Assembly (NCBI GenBank): GCA_947247005.1
Contig: OX365955.1
Location: 1,312,001-1,376,000 of the forward strand
Length of the DNA stretch: 64,000 nt
Reading direction: 5' to 3'
Origin: Spisula solida
Lineage: Eukaryota; Mollusca; Bivalvia; Venerida; Mactridae
How positions within the stretch are numbered: the first letter of the stretch is position 1; every line of letters begins with the position of its first letter. Positions 1-11,834 of this stretch are shown here, in pieces. A program made the translations under genes and the position numbers. A model generated the notes under the pieces. That model saw only the letters and a list, made by a program, of their open reading frames with translations, ran no database searches and was not told the DNA's origin.

Positions 1-256
1 AAGGGCCTTTTTTTAAAAAAACAACGTATTTGAAGTCTTTAAAAAACAACTTTTTTATTTAAAAATAGTAGGGGGGCGTTTATTCAAGGAAATAAGGTAC
101 TTGGGACTCGTTGATTTTTAAGGTTCCGTAGGAATGAACACAAAGTTTCAAAACCAAAAATGAAAAAAACTGCGATTGCCATAAAACATATAAAACATTC
201 TGATTCAGGAAAGCAGCAAAATTTTAGGTTGCCTTGGGATATCAGTAATATAAAAA

Positions 257-330
257 GCCTCCATAGCTCAAAGGTTAGCGCGCTTGCCGTCTAATCTGAC
301 GACCCTGGTTCAAATACGGGTTGATGCACT
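257..330 (+). repeat. tRNA-derived SINE head
   Basis: A tRNA-like segment with an A-box-like stretch (TAGCTCAAAGGTTAG) and a B-box-like stretch (GGTTCAAATAC) about 35 bases apart. The acceptor stem does not close well, and the downstream sequence runs into an A-rich stretch near 398-408. It therefore looks like the pol III promoter head of a SINE and not a working tRNA gene. Confidence 0.5.
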
Positions 331-684
331 CATATATGCCTGCCATATTTCAGTAGAAAGCTGACTGGCAAATTATAAAGGCTATGCTCTGCATTTTAAA
401 AAAAAAATACACAACTCAGCACTTATAATTGGTCAGTTTTCAAAGAGCAAAGGAAGCTGGTGGTGATTTTTATTTGTATCTAATTGGGTAAACCATTAGT
501 AAGATGTAATTAAACTTTTACCACCTGGTTGTTAAGATGTGAAATGAAATTATTCAGTGATTTATTATCGTACTTATAGTTCTGTTTGCATACACTGCTG
601 GAAATGTTAAGGTGACCGATTATAAGTGTGAGTAGTGTATATTATATATATATAATTCTATTGTTTGAATGGAGGTGACAATAC

Positions 685-807
685 CTTGCCAGAATCTTTG
701 CCAAGACGTAATTGTTTGCTACCATATCCAGATTGTGACTGATCCTTCTGTTTCTCGTGGTAGGTATACACGGTCCCGGCCGTACTGTTCCGTGAGTGAC
801 GAGTCAT
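685..807 (-). CDS. NOSIP: NOSIP homologue, first coding exon (partial gene)
   Basis: This 41-codon exon starts at ATG (807-805) and ends at an AAG|GTAT splice donor (684-683). It reads MTRH, then STAGTVYTYHEKQKD, then SGYG and LGKDSGK. This is the conserved N-terminus of nitric oxide synthase-interacting protein, a U-box/RING-type E3 ubiquitin ligase that binds NO synthases and acts in cytoplasm and nucleus. In the vertebrate protein the next exon carries the first half of the zinc-less U-box. I could not find that exon in the remaining 684 bases, so the gene continues beyond the left edge. Upstream of the ATG on the minus strand lies a T-rich stretch ending in TTTTTAG, a possible acceptor of an exon with 5' UTR. 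The exon is too short for ordinary ORF calling; the match in residues, start and donor makes the call strong. Family assignment is from memory of the vertebrate protein. Confidence 0.88.
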
Positions 808-1485
808 CCTACAAGCTTACAAAGATCTAAAAATACAAAGATTTGAAAGATGTACCAAATCTCACAGTATCTCGCGGCAGTCTTCAGAAATCTTGCAAAA
901 TCTTCAAAAGTTTTTAATACCTTATATCTCCTGTTTTAATATACATATAGGCAAAAACTAATAAATTTATGCAACAGATTTATTATTCAGCTTTAAAGTG
1001 ATACCTTATTTATTGAAATCAGTCAAGGAATAAAACAGGAGTTTGCAAAGAGACAGACCTACTCTCATTTTAATGGAAATTCCAAGTTTATCAGAAAATA
1101 CCCAATTTTACGTTTTCTCTCAGATTTCTTATTCAGTGTCCAATCTGTGTTTTTAGATCCTTCAAGCTTCTCAAATAGGGCCACAGATAACTGTATCACT
1201 GAAAAGAAAATGAGAAATTCATTTATAGTTTTATACATACAAATAGCTCACCAGCGATTTTGGTCCTTCTTTGTTTGCAAGGTTTTTTTCAAATGAAGGG
1301 GAAGGGGCTTTTTCTTCACATTAGGGGAAAATAACTCATAATTTTTGCAAAAGGGGAAGAAAAAATGTAATTTTAGGGGGAAAACTGCATCATTTTAAAG
1401 AATTATTATCTGTGAACAACCCTATCACAGAAGGAAAGAAAGCCCTGGTTTGGTACCCATAATTGGCACCTTCCCATTCCAAAAA
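808..1485. other. Upstream flank of NOSIP; no gene seen
   Basis: This should hold the NOSIP promoter or first intron, but I see no clear core promoter element. Part of it (about 1265-1395) is a G-rich fragment (GGGGAAAATAACTCATAATTTT) of a repeat that recurs near 18455-18615, 19470-19660 and 26320-26410. Confidence 0.4.
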
Positions 1486-2374
1486 GGCAGTGGCTAGCCA
1501 TCCGGCACCTGACGACTAGACAGCGAAATTAGTCGTCCGGCATCGGACAACTAGCAACGCTACGTGCATTGGCTAGGGATCTGTCATTCTATTTCCATGC
1601 ATTCACTAGGCATCCAGAATTTCAGTTATATTATTGTGATAAGTATCACGCATGTTTCTACCTTGTAATAAACTAGGAATTCCGCAAGACATGTTAGTGC
1701 ATTTATCTACATCCATTTTGTGACCGGCCGTGTATCTCCGTATATTGTCCGCCATATTGGAAAACAAATTGTGCACGTTAATTTGCCAAGGTGTCACAAA
1801 CAAAGTTAATATGGCAATTAATTATTTTTCATTCGCAGTTTTAATGGCACATATATACAAACCAATACAAATTTACAATTGTAATTTTTATTTTTTTATT
1901 TTAAATACAATATACATTAGGGCATACCATGATACGATTCATAAACGGCAGCATTGTTTTCACACTATTATAACCAGTGACATTCCAAACTGTCAATTAC
2001 CTAACATAGCAATTTCATTTTTTCAGCATGAAGTAATATACTTTCCCTATCCTCATAATACTGTAATTGAAACACTCTATTACTACTTCTAGCTCTATTT
2101 CTAATGCCATTTCTAATACACCCGACAACGATTTCAGCATTCATTCGTACCAGTTTATAAACTGACATGTCTTGTCGAATTCGTAGTTTATTATCAGGGT
2201 AGAAACATACGTGATACTTATCACAAGAAAATAACTAAATTCCGAATGTCTTAAATGCTTAGAAATAGAATGACGGTTCCCTAGCCAATACACGTAGCGT
2301 TTGCTAGTCGTCCGATGCCGGACGACTAATTTCGCTGTCTAGTCGTCCGGTGCCGAACGGCTAGCCACGCAGCC
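1486..2374. mobile_element. Inverted-repeat (MITE-like) element, 0.89 kb
   Basis: The left arm (from 1486, with GTGGCTAGCC and AGTCGTCCGG blocks) is mirrored by the right arm (to 2374). The symmetry extends about 200 bases inward, through a shared TGATAAGTATCACG-like block. Both arms carry AGTCGTCCGGC-type subrepeats in the same relative place. No transposase is seen; the open frames inside are short and without recognisable motifs. A non-autonomous DNA transposon is the likely identity; the superfamily is not determined. Confidence 0.75.
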
Positions 2375-4919
2375 TTCCAAAAAATGATCAATAATTCAAT
2401 TTTTCCAATTTCAAAAAAAAAATCCCAATCTGGTGTAGTGTTTAATCTAGTTTATCATGCTGTAAGTTGAAAGTTTGCATATGTAATATGAATGAATACA
2501 TGACACATTTATGCCATGTGTGCGCATGCGTCGGTGTAACTAACAACTATTTTCAGCTATCTATCGATCTATAAATACTGCTTAAGCCGCTTTCGAGGAA
2601 ACTAGCAGGTGCGCGTCAGGTGCAAGATAAAAGCAATTTAACAGTAATGAAAGAAGACTTCAAAGTGAGAAAGTGAGAAGAAATAAAGTGTGATAGTGTT
2701 AAATAAAAGGTGAAGTATTTATAGTTTAAAAGCTGATTTATAGATAGATAGATTTAATCTTTATCTCTATATTCAATACGGGGAGCAGTGCCATGGCCTA
2801 GGCTAGAGGTAGGACATACACTTTGGGATCGAGAGTAGTCCTACAAATATGACAGAGGAACAGATAAGGTTTTAGGCAATTGGGTATTTTACCCCCAAGT
2901 TTCAATTTTATTTGGGTTTTGACAATTTTAATTGGGTATTTAATAAAACTAATTGGGTAATTAGTCTTTTATGTACTATTTTTCACTATAACATCATTTT
3001 CTATAAGCTTTTTCTTACCCCCTCCTCTCAAAATCTATTGGGTTTTTAAGAAAATTAATTGGGTAATTACCCCAATACACAACTTATCTGTAGCTCTGAT
3101 ATGACTTTCGGTTTGTTTTCTAACATTTGGACTTTCATTTTCAAACCGAAGTCGTTGGATACTGCCAATCATCAAAGTAACTCAGTATTCATCACGTCTA
3201 GATTTCTGGACTAGGATCGAAAAGTCCCAGGTTTGATCCTGGTCAGCTCCACTTACAACCAGCTACATTTCTTAAAAAACTGAACTAGTTTGAAAGAGTT
3301 CAATGTTTAAAATAAACAGTTGAATGACACATAATTTGATATCGTGGTGGTATGGGTTGTGGCGCGGTATCAGAAATGGCGCACCTGAGATTAGTGGTCT
3401 TTTCTTGAGTTTAAGGCCCAAAATGACATAAATTTCCAGTATATTTTTTGGAAGGATGTATGGTTTTGGTCTGTAAGGCAAATAAACAATGTTCAAAGTA
3501 ACATTTGGGGCTTTTAAAACTCGAAAGGTATGCTGTACCCATATTTGTTGTTATTTTCTTATGTCACTTTATTCCTCAAATTTCGTCATCCCACAAATTT
3601 GTAAAATGAAATTTTAACTTCAATTTTTTTTTGTAAAGAGCACTGGCATCCATGTTAACACCATGTAACAATATTAAAATGTCCTACACACTGTCAAACA
3701 CAGGAAATTGTGTCCAGAAGGATGTAACTTTCTTATTAAGAAAAACTGAAAAAACTAGTCAAAATCTGAAATAATATGTTTCGAAAATTTTGTTAATATT
3801 AACTGTCATTGATATTTTCCGCATTCACAAGTCAAGTTGGTGACAATTCAGACTATGCAGATGCCATGAATGATTCTTACATGACAGTAATAGATGATTT
3901 AACATTTGTTTGGACACCTTCAAGTTGTCTTGGTGACTCAAAAAGTATAATGGCAATTAGTAACCAGTGCAATTCTGTCTCGATATTAATTATTGCTTTA
4001 TTATCTAAGAAGAAGTATACAAAGTAAGCTAACTATTATATAAAAATGGACTATATAGCCATAAAATAAAATTGGAAACAACTACATCAAGAATCCTTTT
4101 ATTTTTTGACCACTAGGGACCTACAGGATAGGTGCGCCATTTCATATCACGCGGACTTGACAAAATAAGCTGAGCGTGTCTTTCATTGCAATGGTCATAC
4201 AACATGCATTGATGGAATTGACTATTGATACTTAGTGTCAACATGTTCCCATTGAATTGCCCTATCATTGCTCAATCACTTTAATTATGAACGTTTTATA
4301 TTTATAAAAAAATAACAACGTAAACTGTTAAGTGCGCCATTTCCAATACCACGGGGATAAACAAACCCTGTTTTTCTAGAATATTAGGGTACGTTTTATT
4401 GTTTTAGTCTGGGTTACTGAGTTAGAGTTCGTTCAGAACTTCAGACCTATTAATGTTATCAACAAACACACCCTAATAACAAATTTGATACATGATCATT
4501 GAGTGAGATACATATATAGATTAATATAAACAAAATATTTTAAACTGAAACTTTCAGAAAAAAAATTGTTTTTTCATTCTGATTTACCTTATGTTACCTT
4601 ATGTAGCTTCTGCACGCAGCACTGATGGGTGCTCTGTATGCAGCTCTTCGTTATTCGGATAGTACACAATACGTTTAACTGATAATCCGATTCCTAGCAT
4701 TCATCGACTAGTATCCACTTACGTTGAAATTCTCAGATCCTAAAGTTGAGCTTGTCTCGGTGATAAATCACTCAATATTGAAATATCCTCAGAAAAGCAT
4801 GGAAAATACAGTGAAATAATGTCTTCACTTCACATAAATGCTTCGTCCCAATACAAATCGTACCCAATCTGAACGGTGTTGCGTGATAAGCGTCTCATCG
4901 TGAGAATTAAATTGTACAC
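2375..4919. other. Intergenic stretch with small repeats; no gene supported
   Basis: AT-rich DNA. It includes an ATTGGGTA-rich patch (2876-3085), a tRNA-like B-box (GGTTTGATCCTGG, near 3230) and a short open frame (3809-4027) whose first 50 residues look protein-like but match nothing I know. No splice-consistent gene model could be built. Confidence 0.4.
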
Positions 4920-5372
4920 AGTGAGCGTTTTCCAATTACGAACTCGGGTTACACGAGTAACACGAGTTGTAAAAGGAACGGGTCGGGTAAACGCAGTGCG
5001 CATGCGTATAATCTCTAACCAACTCGACCCAAGTAACCTCCAGTCCGTCGCGGGTTCTCTAGAGTCAAAATGGCGGAATGCGTGAGGCATGCTTATAATC
5101 TCTAACTTAAATTTTGAACTTTGGGAACATTACATTTCGTTGCACATATCAGACAGTTTATTGTAATACAGTTGTTTTCAATCATAATATCATCCTCCTC
5201 GTTGCTGTTAAACATTTCTTCTTACATCATAATTGCTAGACATTTGGTCGCCATTTTGAACTCGACTCGATACGAACTCGATACGTTCTTGATATCACTA
5301 TCGAGTTATCCGACTGCGCATGTCCACATTTCTTACTCGGGTTACTCGGGTTGCTAATTGGAAAACGCTCAG
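4920..5372. mobile_element. MITE-like element with GAGCGTTTTCCAATTA ends
   Basis: The left end GTGAGCGTTTTCCAATTA is mirrored at 5355-5372 (rc: ACTGAGCGTTTTCCAATTA). Inside, both arms contain variants of ACTCGGGTTAC repeats. The length of about 450 bases, lack of any coding capacity and inverted ends indicate a non-autonomous DNA transposon. Confidence 0.75.
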
Positions 5373-5440
5373 TATGGTAATATTTCGTAACGGCGGGAAA
5401 TATTTGAAATTTGCCCTAAATCTATTTTTGCGCTGTCTTT

Positions 5441-5728
5441 TTATGCCCCCCTATCGATAGATGGGGAGGCATATAGTGATTCACCTGTCCGTCCGTTCGT
5501 CCGTTCGTCCGTCCGTCCTGGTTAACCCAAATTGACCGTTTCTTCTAGCATTAATATGGCTTGCTACAAAGCTTTCATACTTGCATGGATGTTGTGTATG
5601 AACACTCTCCACACGCCAGTATCACCTAACCCCATTTTGACCTTCACCTTGACCTAATTTTGGACTTAGACTTATTTATGGACAAGGCTTCCACAGGGGG
5701 CATAAGCGTTTATTGAACGCAGTCTTGT
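5441..5728 (+). mobile_element. HINE/Helentron-like element, family A copy 1
   Basis: It begins TATGCCCCCCTATCGATAG with a short hairpin (CCCC...GGGG), then ATAGTGATTCACC and a (GTCC)n tract. It ends with the hairpin GCGTTTATTGAACGC followed by AGTCTTGT. Nearly identical copies lie at 28898-29177, 34003-34280 and 34978-35269. The combination of GTCY microsatellite, terminal hairpin and insertion in T-runs is typical of non-autonomous Helentron-like elements such as bivalve 'pearl' and fly INE-1; the class is inferred. Confidence 0.75.
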
Positions 5729-5799
5729 ATGATAGATGTAGTCTAGATCTTTTTCATTTTGATTGATTCTAAAATTTTAATATAAAAAGCGCTCAACAT

Positions 5800-6680
5800 A
5801 CGCGGATCTAGAGGGAATGATGATATTTGGAACAAATTCAAAAATGCTATCGTCGTATTGAATGTGGAGGTCTATAAGCCCCCCTTAAGAAAATTGGAAG
5901 TAAAAGATCCTTGCCATGGATAAATAAAAGTATTAAAAATATGATTTAAAAGGGGGACAAACGAATCTAATTAATGCTCAGCTAAATAATATTGTAATTA
6001 CCCCATAATGGAGGATATATCAATCAGCTCAAATGAAGTATTAAAACTATTGGCACAGTTAAAGTCAGGAAAAACAGCAGGTCCAGATTATATAAAAACA
6101 TATTGTCCTTATGACACTCCGAAACGAAATTCATGAAATCATTGTTTATATGTTTGAAAAATTCATTTCATCAGCGACCATCCCAGATGACTGGAAAAAG
6201 GCATTTGTCTGTCCAATATTCAAAAAAGGTGATTCAAGTAGCCCGGCAAACTATCGCCCGATATCGTTAACATGCATACTATGTAAAACACTTTCAAAAA
6301 CATATTGTAGCCTCCAATATTTCCTCTCATCTTATGGAAAATAACATACTTAATGGATTCCGGGAAAAAAGATCATGTGAAACCCAACTCATACAATTAG
6401 CTGATGAGTTGATAAGTAATGCTGTTTATCGTAAACAGACAGACTTAATATTATTAGATTTCAGTAAGGCATTTGATAAAGTAAATCACTCCAAACTTCT
6501 TCCAAAACTTCCGGACTTTGGTATATCAATTCAAGTTCTGGAATGGTCAGAAGCATTTCTCTTAATAGATCTTCTCAAACTGACTGTCATACTGGAAGGT
6601 GAAAAATCTGAAGAGGTTCCTGTAACTTCTAAGATATATAGAGACCTAGAGTCCAACTGGTTGAACAACATCTGAGAAAA
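5800..6680 (+). pseudogene. Decayed non-LTR retrotransposon reverse transcriptase
   Basis: Three reading frames are needed to read a LINE-type reverse transcriptase. From 6011 in one frame comes the LKSGKTAGPD block, from about 6111 in a second the DDWKKAFVCPIFKKGD and NYRPISLT blocks, and from 6334 in a third the FREKRSCETQL and DFSKAFDKVNH blocks. The last carries the first catalytic aspartate (FxxAFDxV). The sequence departs from the family right after VPVTS, where a GVPQGS-like block should follow, and no YADD box is found. Upstream (5800-6000), fragments resembling the linker before the RT (VKDP..G, KNMI) are present. The copy is frameshifted and cannot be active. The jockey/CR1 type is likely but not settled. 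Confidence 0.85.
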
Positions 6681-9450
6681 ATTTCTGGACGGGCCCCTTC
6701 CTGAGAAAACATGCCGTGTTGGAGCCCCTTTTTTATTATCTTTATTATTGGCATGTCATTTTTGCACATCGATATAAAAAAGAAGTTAGATTTAAAGAAG
6801 AATTTAAACTAACCAAAACAGGGACGTACCCTGGTGGAAATTAATGTATAGGCGAGCCGACGCTATTGAAGGGGTCCGGGGATATACCCCTCCCACTGAA
6901 AATAATCTATAGATCTAGATCTATTGCATTTTTAGCTAGATCAATACTTTATTAAAACGAATGCATGCATGTTAGATCTATATTCAAATCATACATGTAA
7001 ACAACTACGGTGTACCAATCTGATTAAAATCATATCCTCAAACCCGCTACGCATGAGGTCTTTAGGAAGATAAGGTACTTTAGTCAGATTGTACGGTGTA
7101 CCGTAAATGTGTAGCTTTTAAAAAGTTGAATTTTTCTTTTTCTTGCTCCCAATCATACCCCATCCGTTTACTTAAATGTATTTTCTTTTATGTCGACAAC
7201 ATTCAAAATTAAACCTTCGAAATTCAAACTTCATTTACAAGTGTGGATGCAAGCTTATATCATTTACAGTTATTTATTAATATTTTAGGTGGACAAGCAC
7301 ATGTAGCTGTATCATTGATAAAGACATAGACTGTAAATATATATATAGTCTCTGATGAAGACTAAAAATATCTACAATAGTGCCAACTTTACTTTCTAAA
7401 ACAAATCCTAAAAATGAAAATAATTCCAAACCTCAAAATCTTAATAAGATCAAATTTGAATTGTTCACTGTTTGCAAAGGCCAAACTTGCATAATTTTAA
7501 GTGTGTTGTTTAAATCCAAGGTCAGTCAAAAACAAGAGTCTTGCCCTTTCAGATTACATATCATCGGCTGGGGGCATTCGGCTATATGTATTGCTGAAAC
7601 TAGGTCATTTAGCTGAAACCTTGGAACTTAGCTTTTTCTTCTTTTGTCTACTTTTTAGGACTCCTGACAGCTTAAACTAGGTATTTCAGCCATTTTACTG
7701 TTGGAACTAGGTCATTCAGCTTGGGCATTCAGCTTTTTGATTGCTGAAACTGGTTCATTTAGAATTTCGACAGCTTGGACATGTGAGGATTACAACTTGT
7801 TTAGTTGGGCATTGTGCCTTTTATGTTTTCTGTGCTCGGCTGGTTAAGCTGAGTGCTGCCTTCCCTGTCTGACTTAATATTATCATTTTGCTGTGACTGA
7901 AACATAGTTCGGGGGACCCTCCGACAAATCTTGCATTGCTGAATTTGTTTCCAGCGGCTACAAAATAAAACACGCTCCTCGCTGTGGACGTGGTGGGGGA
8001 ATGGCAGTCATGTACACAATGTACACGTTGAAAATCACACTCCCAATCCAACACCTATATATTTCATGTTTTCTCGGCTATTAATTAATGAATATTGTTC
8101 AGGATTTTGACTGTGAATAAAAATAAACTCGTTGAACGTTTCCTGGAATTTTTATGTAAATCAGTTCATTGAAAGATAAAAAAATAAAACCAAATAATGA
8201 GCATCGCTGTAAAACGAAAAGTCACAAAACTGACACCATGTAAAAATACTGCATGACGAAGCTCTGCCTCACAAACTACGTGCAGAATGTCTGCATAATC
8301 ACAACATACATCAGTTGACGCTTTCATCAAAGTCATAGGATTTCAAGATTATTTAGAATTCGTGGTGACGAACTGTGCAGGCGACAAATCAGACGATCAC
8401 CAACCCGGCAAAAACTGCAAAACCGGCCCTTTTTCGGGACAGGGGGACCAATCCCCATGTATTGATAAGAAGAATGTGTTCCCGATGGGACAGAGGTATA
8501 AACATATTATAAAACACATGGAAGGACATAAAAGATACTAGCAAGGAACAGAATGTTATTCATCTTCAGGCTTTCATTTTCATTGTTATAAACTGTTAAG
8601 TAAAATTTACACCCACCTTATATGTGTCATGGTGTCTTAAAATTGTGACTTTTCAATTTACAGTGATCAATCGATTTGGATAACACAATCATAGAAAAAT
8701 CGGTTAAATTTATATGTATGTATTAAAATACTAAATTTTAAACACATCGCATTATAAATACATGAACATGTAGTTGAGAAATAATGAAAAATATAAGTAT
8801 GGCGTTGGAAGTGTGATTAAGTGTATAAAACTGCTCTAGACATTCAGTTTCTTACTTCCACAAATGATAAAGTTTTCATCACTTTTTAACCCATAGAATG
8901 CATTGTAGCCACTAAAACATATTTTCTACGTCTAGCTGTTGTGTATCTATAAAAAAATTATATAGACCACCTCCAACTAGTAAAAACGTTGAGTGACCGT
9001 CGTTTCTGGCAAAACTTATAACAACAGAAAGTAACAGCATAGTTTCTGGGTGATATTAACATCCACCTTGACAATATCTTGAATAGACTCTATAATATTC
9101 ACTAGTATTCTTGAATCTTGCGGCATGCGACAGTCCGTTACTGCAGCAACTCACGTACGTGGATGGCCATACATTGGATGTGGTTTAAATATTACAAGGA
9201 CACCGACACTTCTGGCATGTAGAAATATCTGATCCTGGCCTACCTATGGAAAGACGTCACGTGATCATTTTGCAATAGTGTTTAAAGCATGTGCTGCTAA
9301 TTTAAGAAAGTTAAAATCAATTAACATGAATGAGTTCAAAAAAAGACATTGAATCCTCAGATATTTTAAAAGGTGGACTGCACACATCAGACGTTGATGA
9401 ACTTGTTGAGGTGTACATGCCCATGTTCCTGTTTCCGGTCCCATGAACAA
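6681..9450. other. Intergenic stretch; no gene supported
   Basis: About 2.8 kb of AT-rich DNA without a convincing exon. A patch at 7560-7800 contains diverged repeats of a GGTCATTCAGC / GCATTCAGCTTTTTG motif. The longest open frames (about 60-90 codons) show no protein-like pattern. Confidence 0.4.
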
Positions 9451-10907
9451 TTTGACCACGCACGTAAATTAAATGTATATGACACTCTATATTAACGTAT
9501 GTAAAAGGTGTAAATATGCTGCCGCTTACACATATCGATTGGCCGATTAACAATGTTACCGCGGTAAGCGTAAAACGCACTAGTCAAATTCTACCCTACT
9601 TTATATAAGACCTCATAATTTTACTATCTATTATCCATTTTAAATATTTAAAGCTTGTAATGAAGCAGAGATATATATCTGTCTAATTATACAACATTCA
9701 TAACGATACCCTAATTATTAAATCCACGGCGACGAGTAAGAATCGGTCCCGCGTAAAAGTAAGTTTAAAATGTCCCGTTTTTTACCAAATAAAAATGCAA
9801 TCAACGGTCGAAAATCATCAAATATTAATTTTATATTCGGTCGATTTTTTTCATTAAAGCTTGTTTTAAAAGCTTATACTGTAAGGTTTTATAAAATGTA
9901 AAACCTATTTTTAAAGCATTTGCGAGTTGTCGACCGCCAACGAAATAAAACAGAATGGACGTATTCATAATAATGTGTGATGTAAACTACGCCGACCATT
10001 GATCATCTTTTGTGGCGATTTTTTCAAAAGCTAGCATCATGGTTCGTTATTTAATGCAACCAATACCTCACAATATGCATTTAATAGCAGGTTATATTGT
10101 AAATAATCGCCATTTTTAATGATTTTATAATTAACATTCGGCAATAAGTCCGCAAGTTCAATACAGCTACCGAAAAAAATAGTCCAGCATCATGACAAAA
10201 ATCACTATTTTTGACTTCATTTTGTAAAGACAAAACCAATTGAAACCAGAAAAAATTGCAACCAATACCTCAAAAAGTATTTAATCTCACAATTTAAACA
10301 AGTTTCAATCAAAAATATGTTTTCAATTAGCGCATGGAAGGTGTGCAGGTGCCCGTTTCACACGCTTTTCGACGTGATTCCGCCATTTTGAAAATTTATT
10401 TGCAATAATTAGTGCACGAAGTTTAATCAAATCGTTGACGGTCGACATCTCGCAAATGCTTTAGAAATAAGTTTTACATTTTATAAAAGCTTGAAGCTTT
10501 TAAAACAAGCTTTAATGAAAAAAATCGATCAAAAATTAAATTAATATTTGATGATTTTCGACCGTTGATTGAATTTTTATTTGGTAATAAACGGGACATT
10601 TTAAACTCACTTTTACGTGGGACGGATTCTTACTCGTCGCCGTGGATTTAAATAAATAGGGTATCGTGATGATTGTTGTATTAAAAGACAGACATATATC
10701 TGTGCTTCATTACAAGCTTTAAATATTTAAAATCGGATGCTAGATAGTAAAATTATGAGGTCATAAATAAAGTAGGGTAGAATTGGACTAGTGCGTTTTA
10801 CGCTTACCGCGGTATTATTGTTAATCGGCCGACCGATATGTGTAAGCGACACCATATTTACGTTAATATAGAGTGTCATATACATTTAATTAACGTGCGT
10901 GATTTGA
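9451..10907. mobile_element. Foldback element with ~0.45-kb inverted arms
   Basis: The left arm, about 9451-9950, is mirrored with few differences by the right arm, about 10430-10907. Shared blocks include CACGCACGT at the tips, ACCGCGGTA, CACGGCGACGAGTAAGAATC and AAATGTCCCG. The central ~480 bases are unpaired or weakly symmetric. There is no coding capacity. The RNA or single strand could form a very long hairpin. Confidence 0.85.
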
Positions 10908-11011
10908 CATTTATCGAAAACTGACGTTTTGCAAGAATCTTAATTCCCTTTGGTTGCATCGATAGTAACATGGTAATGTTTCCTGTTATACATGTATCCG
11001 ACTTAAAATAA

Positions 11012-11046
11012 ATATTGTATTGTATTGTATTGTATTGTATTGTATA
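11012..11046 (+). repeat. (ATTGT)n microsatellite
   Basis: A run of pentanucleotide ATTGT units directly follows ACTTAAAATAA, a layout common at retroposon 3' tails. No element body could be identified. Confidence 0.85.
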
Positions 11047-11834
11047 TATTGAATAAAACTTCCAAATGTTAGCTTTCCATTGGTATATGAAAAAATCAGA
11101 TGAGATTAAGCATGTTCTCGTGGCATTCGGTTGTAATGGGACATAGGACATTACATATGAAAGCACATTTTTAAAGAGTGTATCGAGTAGTAAACACATA
11201 TGACATTATATGAGTTTTAATTATGTGTTAGAAAACACATGACTGTTTGTGTGTGAAAAAGCTGGGAAGAATACTATACTAAAGGTCTTGTACTGTCCCT
11301 GGAAAAAGTGAGAAAAACTATCAAGTGCGGAACCGGAAGGAATAAAAAGGAAAATTAATGAAAAATGAAAAAAGGACCTTCAAAAACTATTTAGTTTATT
11401 TAGTCAAATGACTAAAATATGGTCTCGACACTTCATGAACTTCATGAACTAAAGGGGTCAGATATTATGAAACACCCTGTACGTACCCCACACAAAATCC
11501 TCGCCCCTCCCATCCTGTCGTCAATGAGACAACTATACTGATTCGACAGACTATTTGTGCGAGGATATTTTTGGGCAATTTTACTATAACAACGATGTGG
11601 TTAATATATTTGATATTTAAACCAGGGACCCTATAATACATGTGTATATAGGGTCCCAGTTTAAGCTCAAATATATTAAACACGAAAATATGAGACAGAG
11701 ATTTATTAGTGCATATTTTCTGTTAAAAAGAACTGAAACCCCTTAAATAATCTCAAATGCCCCAAAAGTCCGATCTTTATTCCAAAAAAAAATAGATAGT
11801 AAACCAGTCATGTACGAAAGTTTTCAGGTCGAAA

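Noticed and set aside
257..330. Functional tRNA gene
   Set aside because: A- and B-boxes are present, but the arms do not pair into a proper cloverleaf and a retroposon-like tail follows. The same reasoning applies to 32563-32640 and 47108-47165.
1730..2092. 120-codon open frame
   Set aside because: It lies inside an inverted-repeat element, is AT-rich with Ile/Tyr/Phe bias and has no motif.
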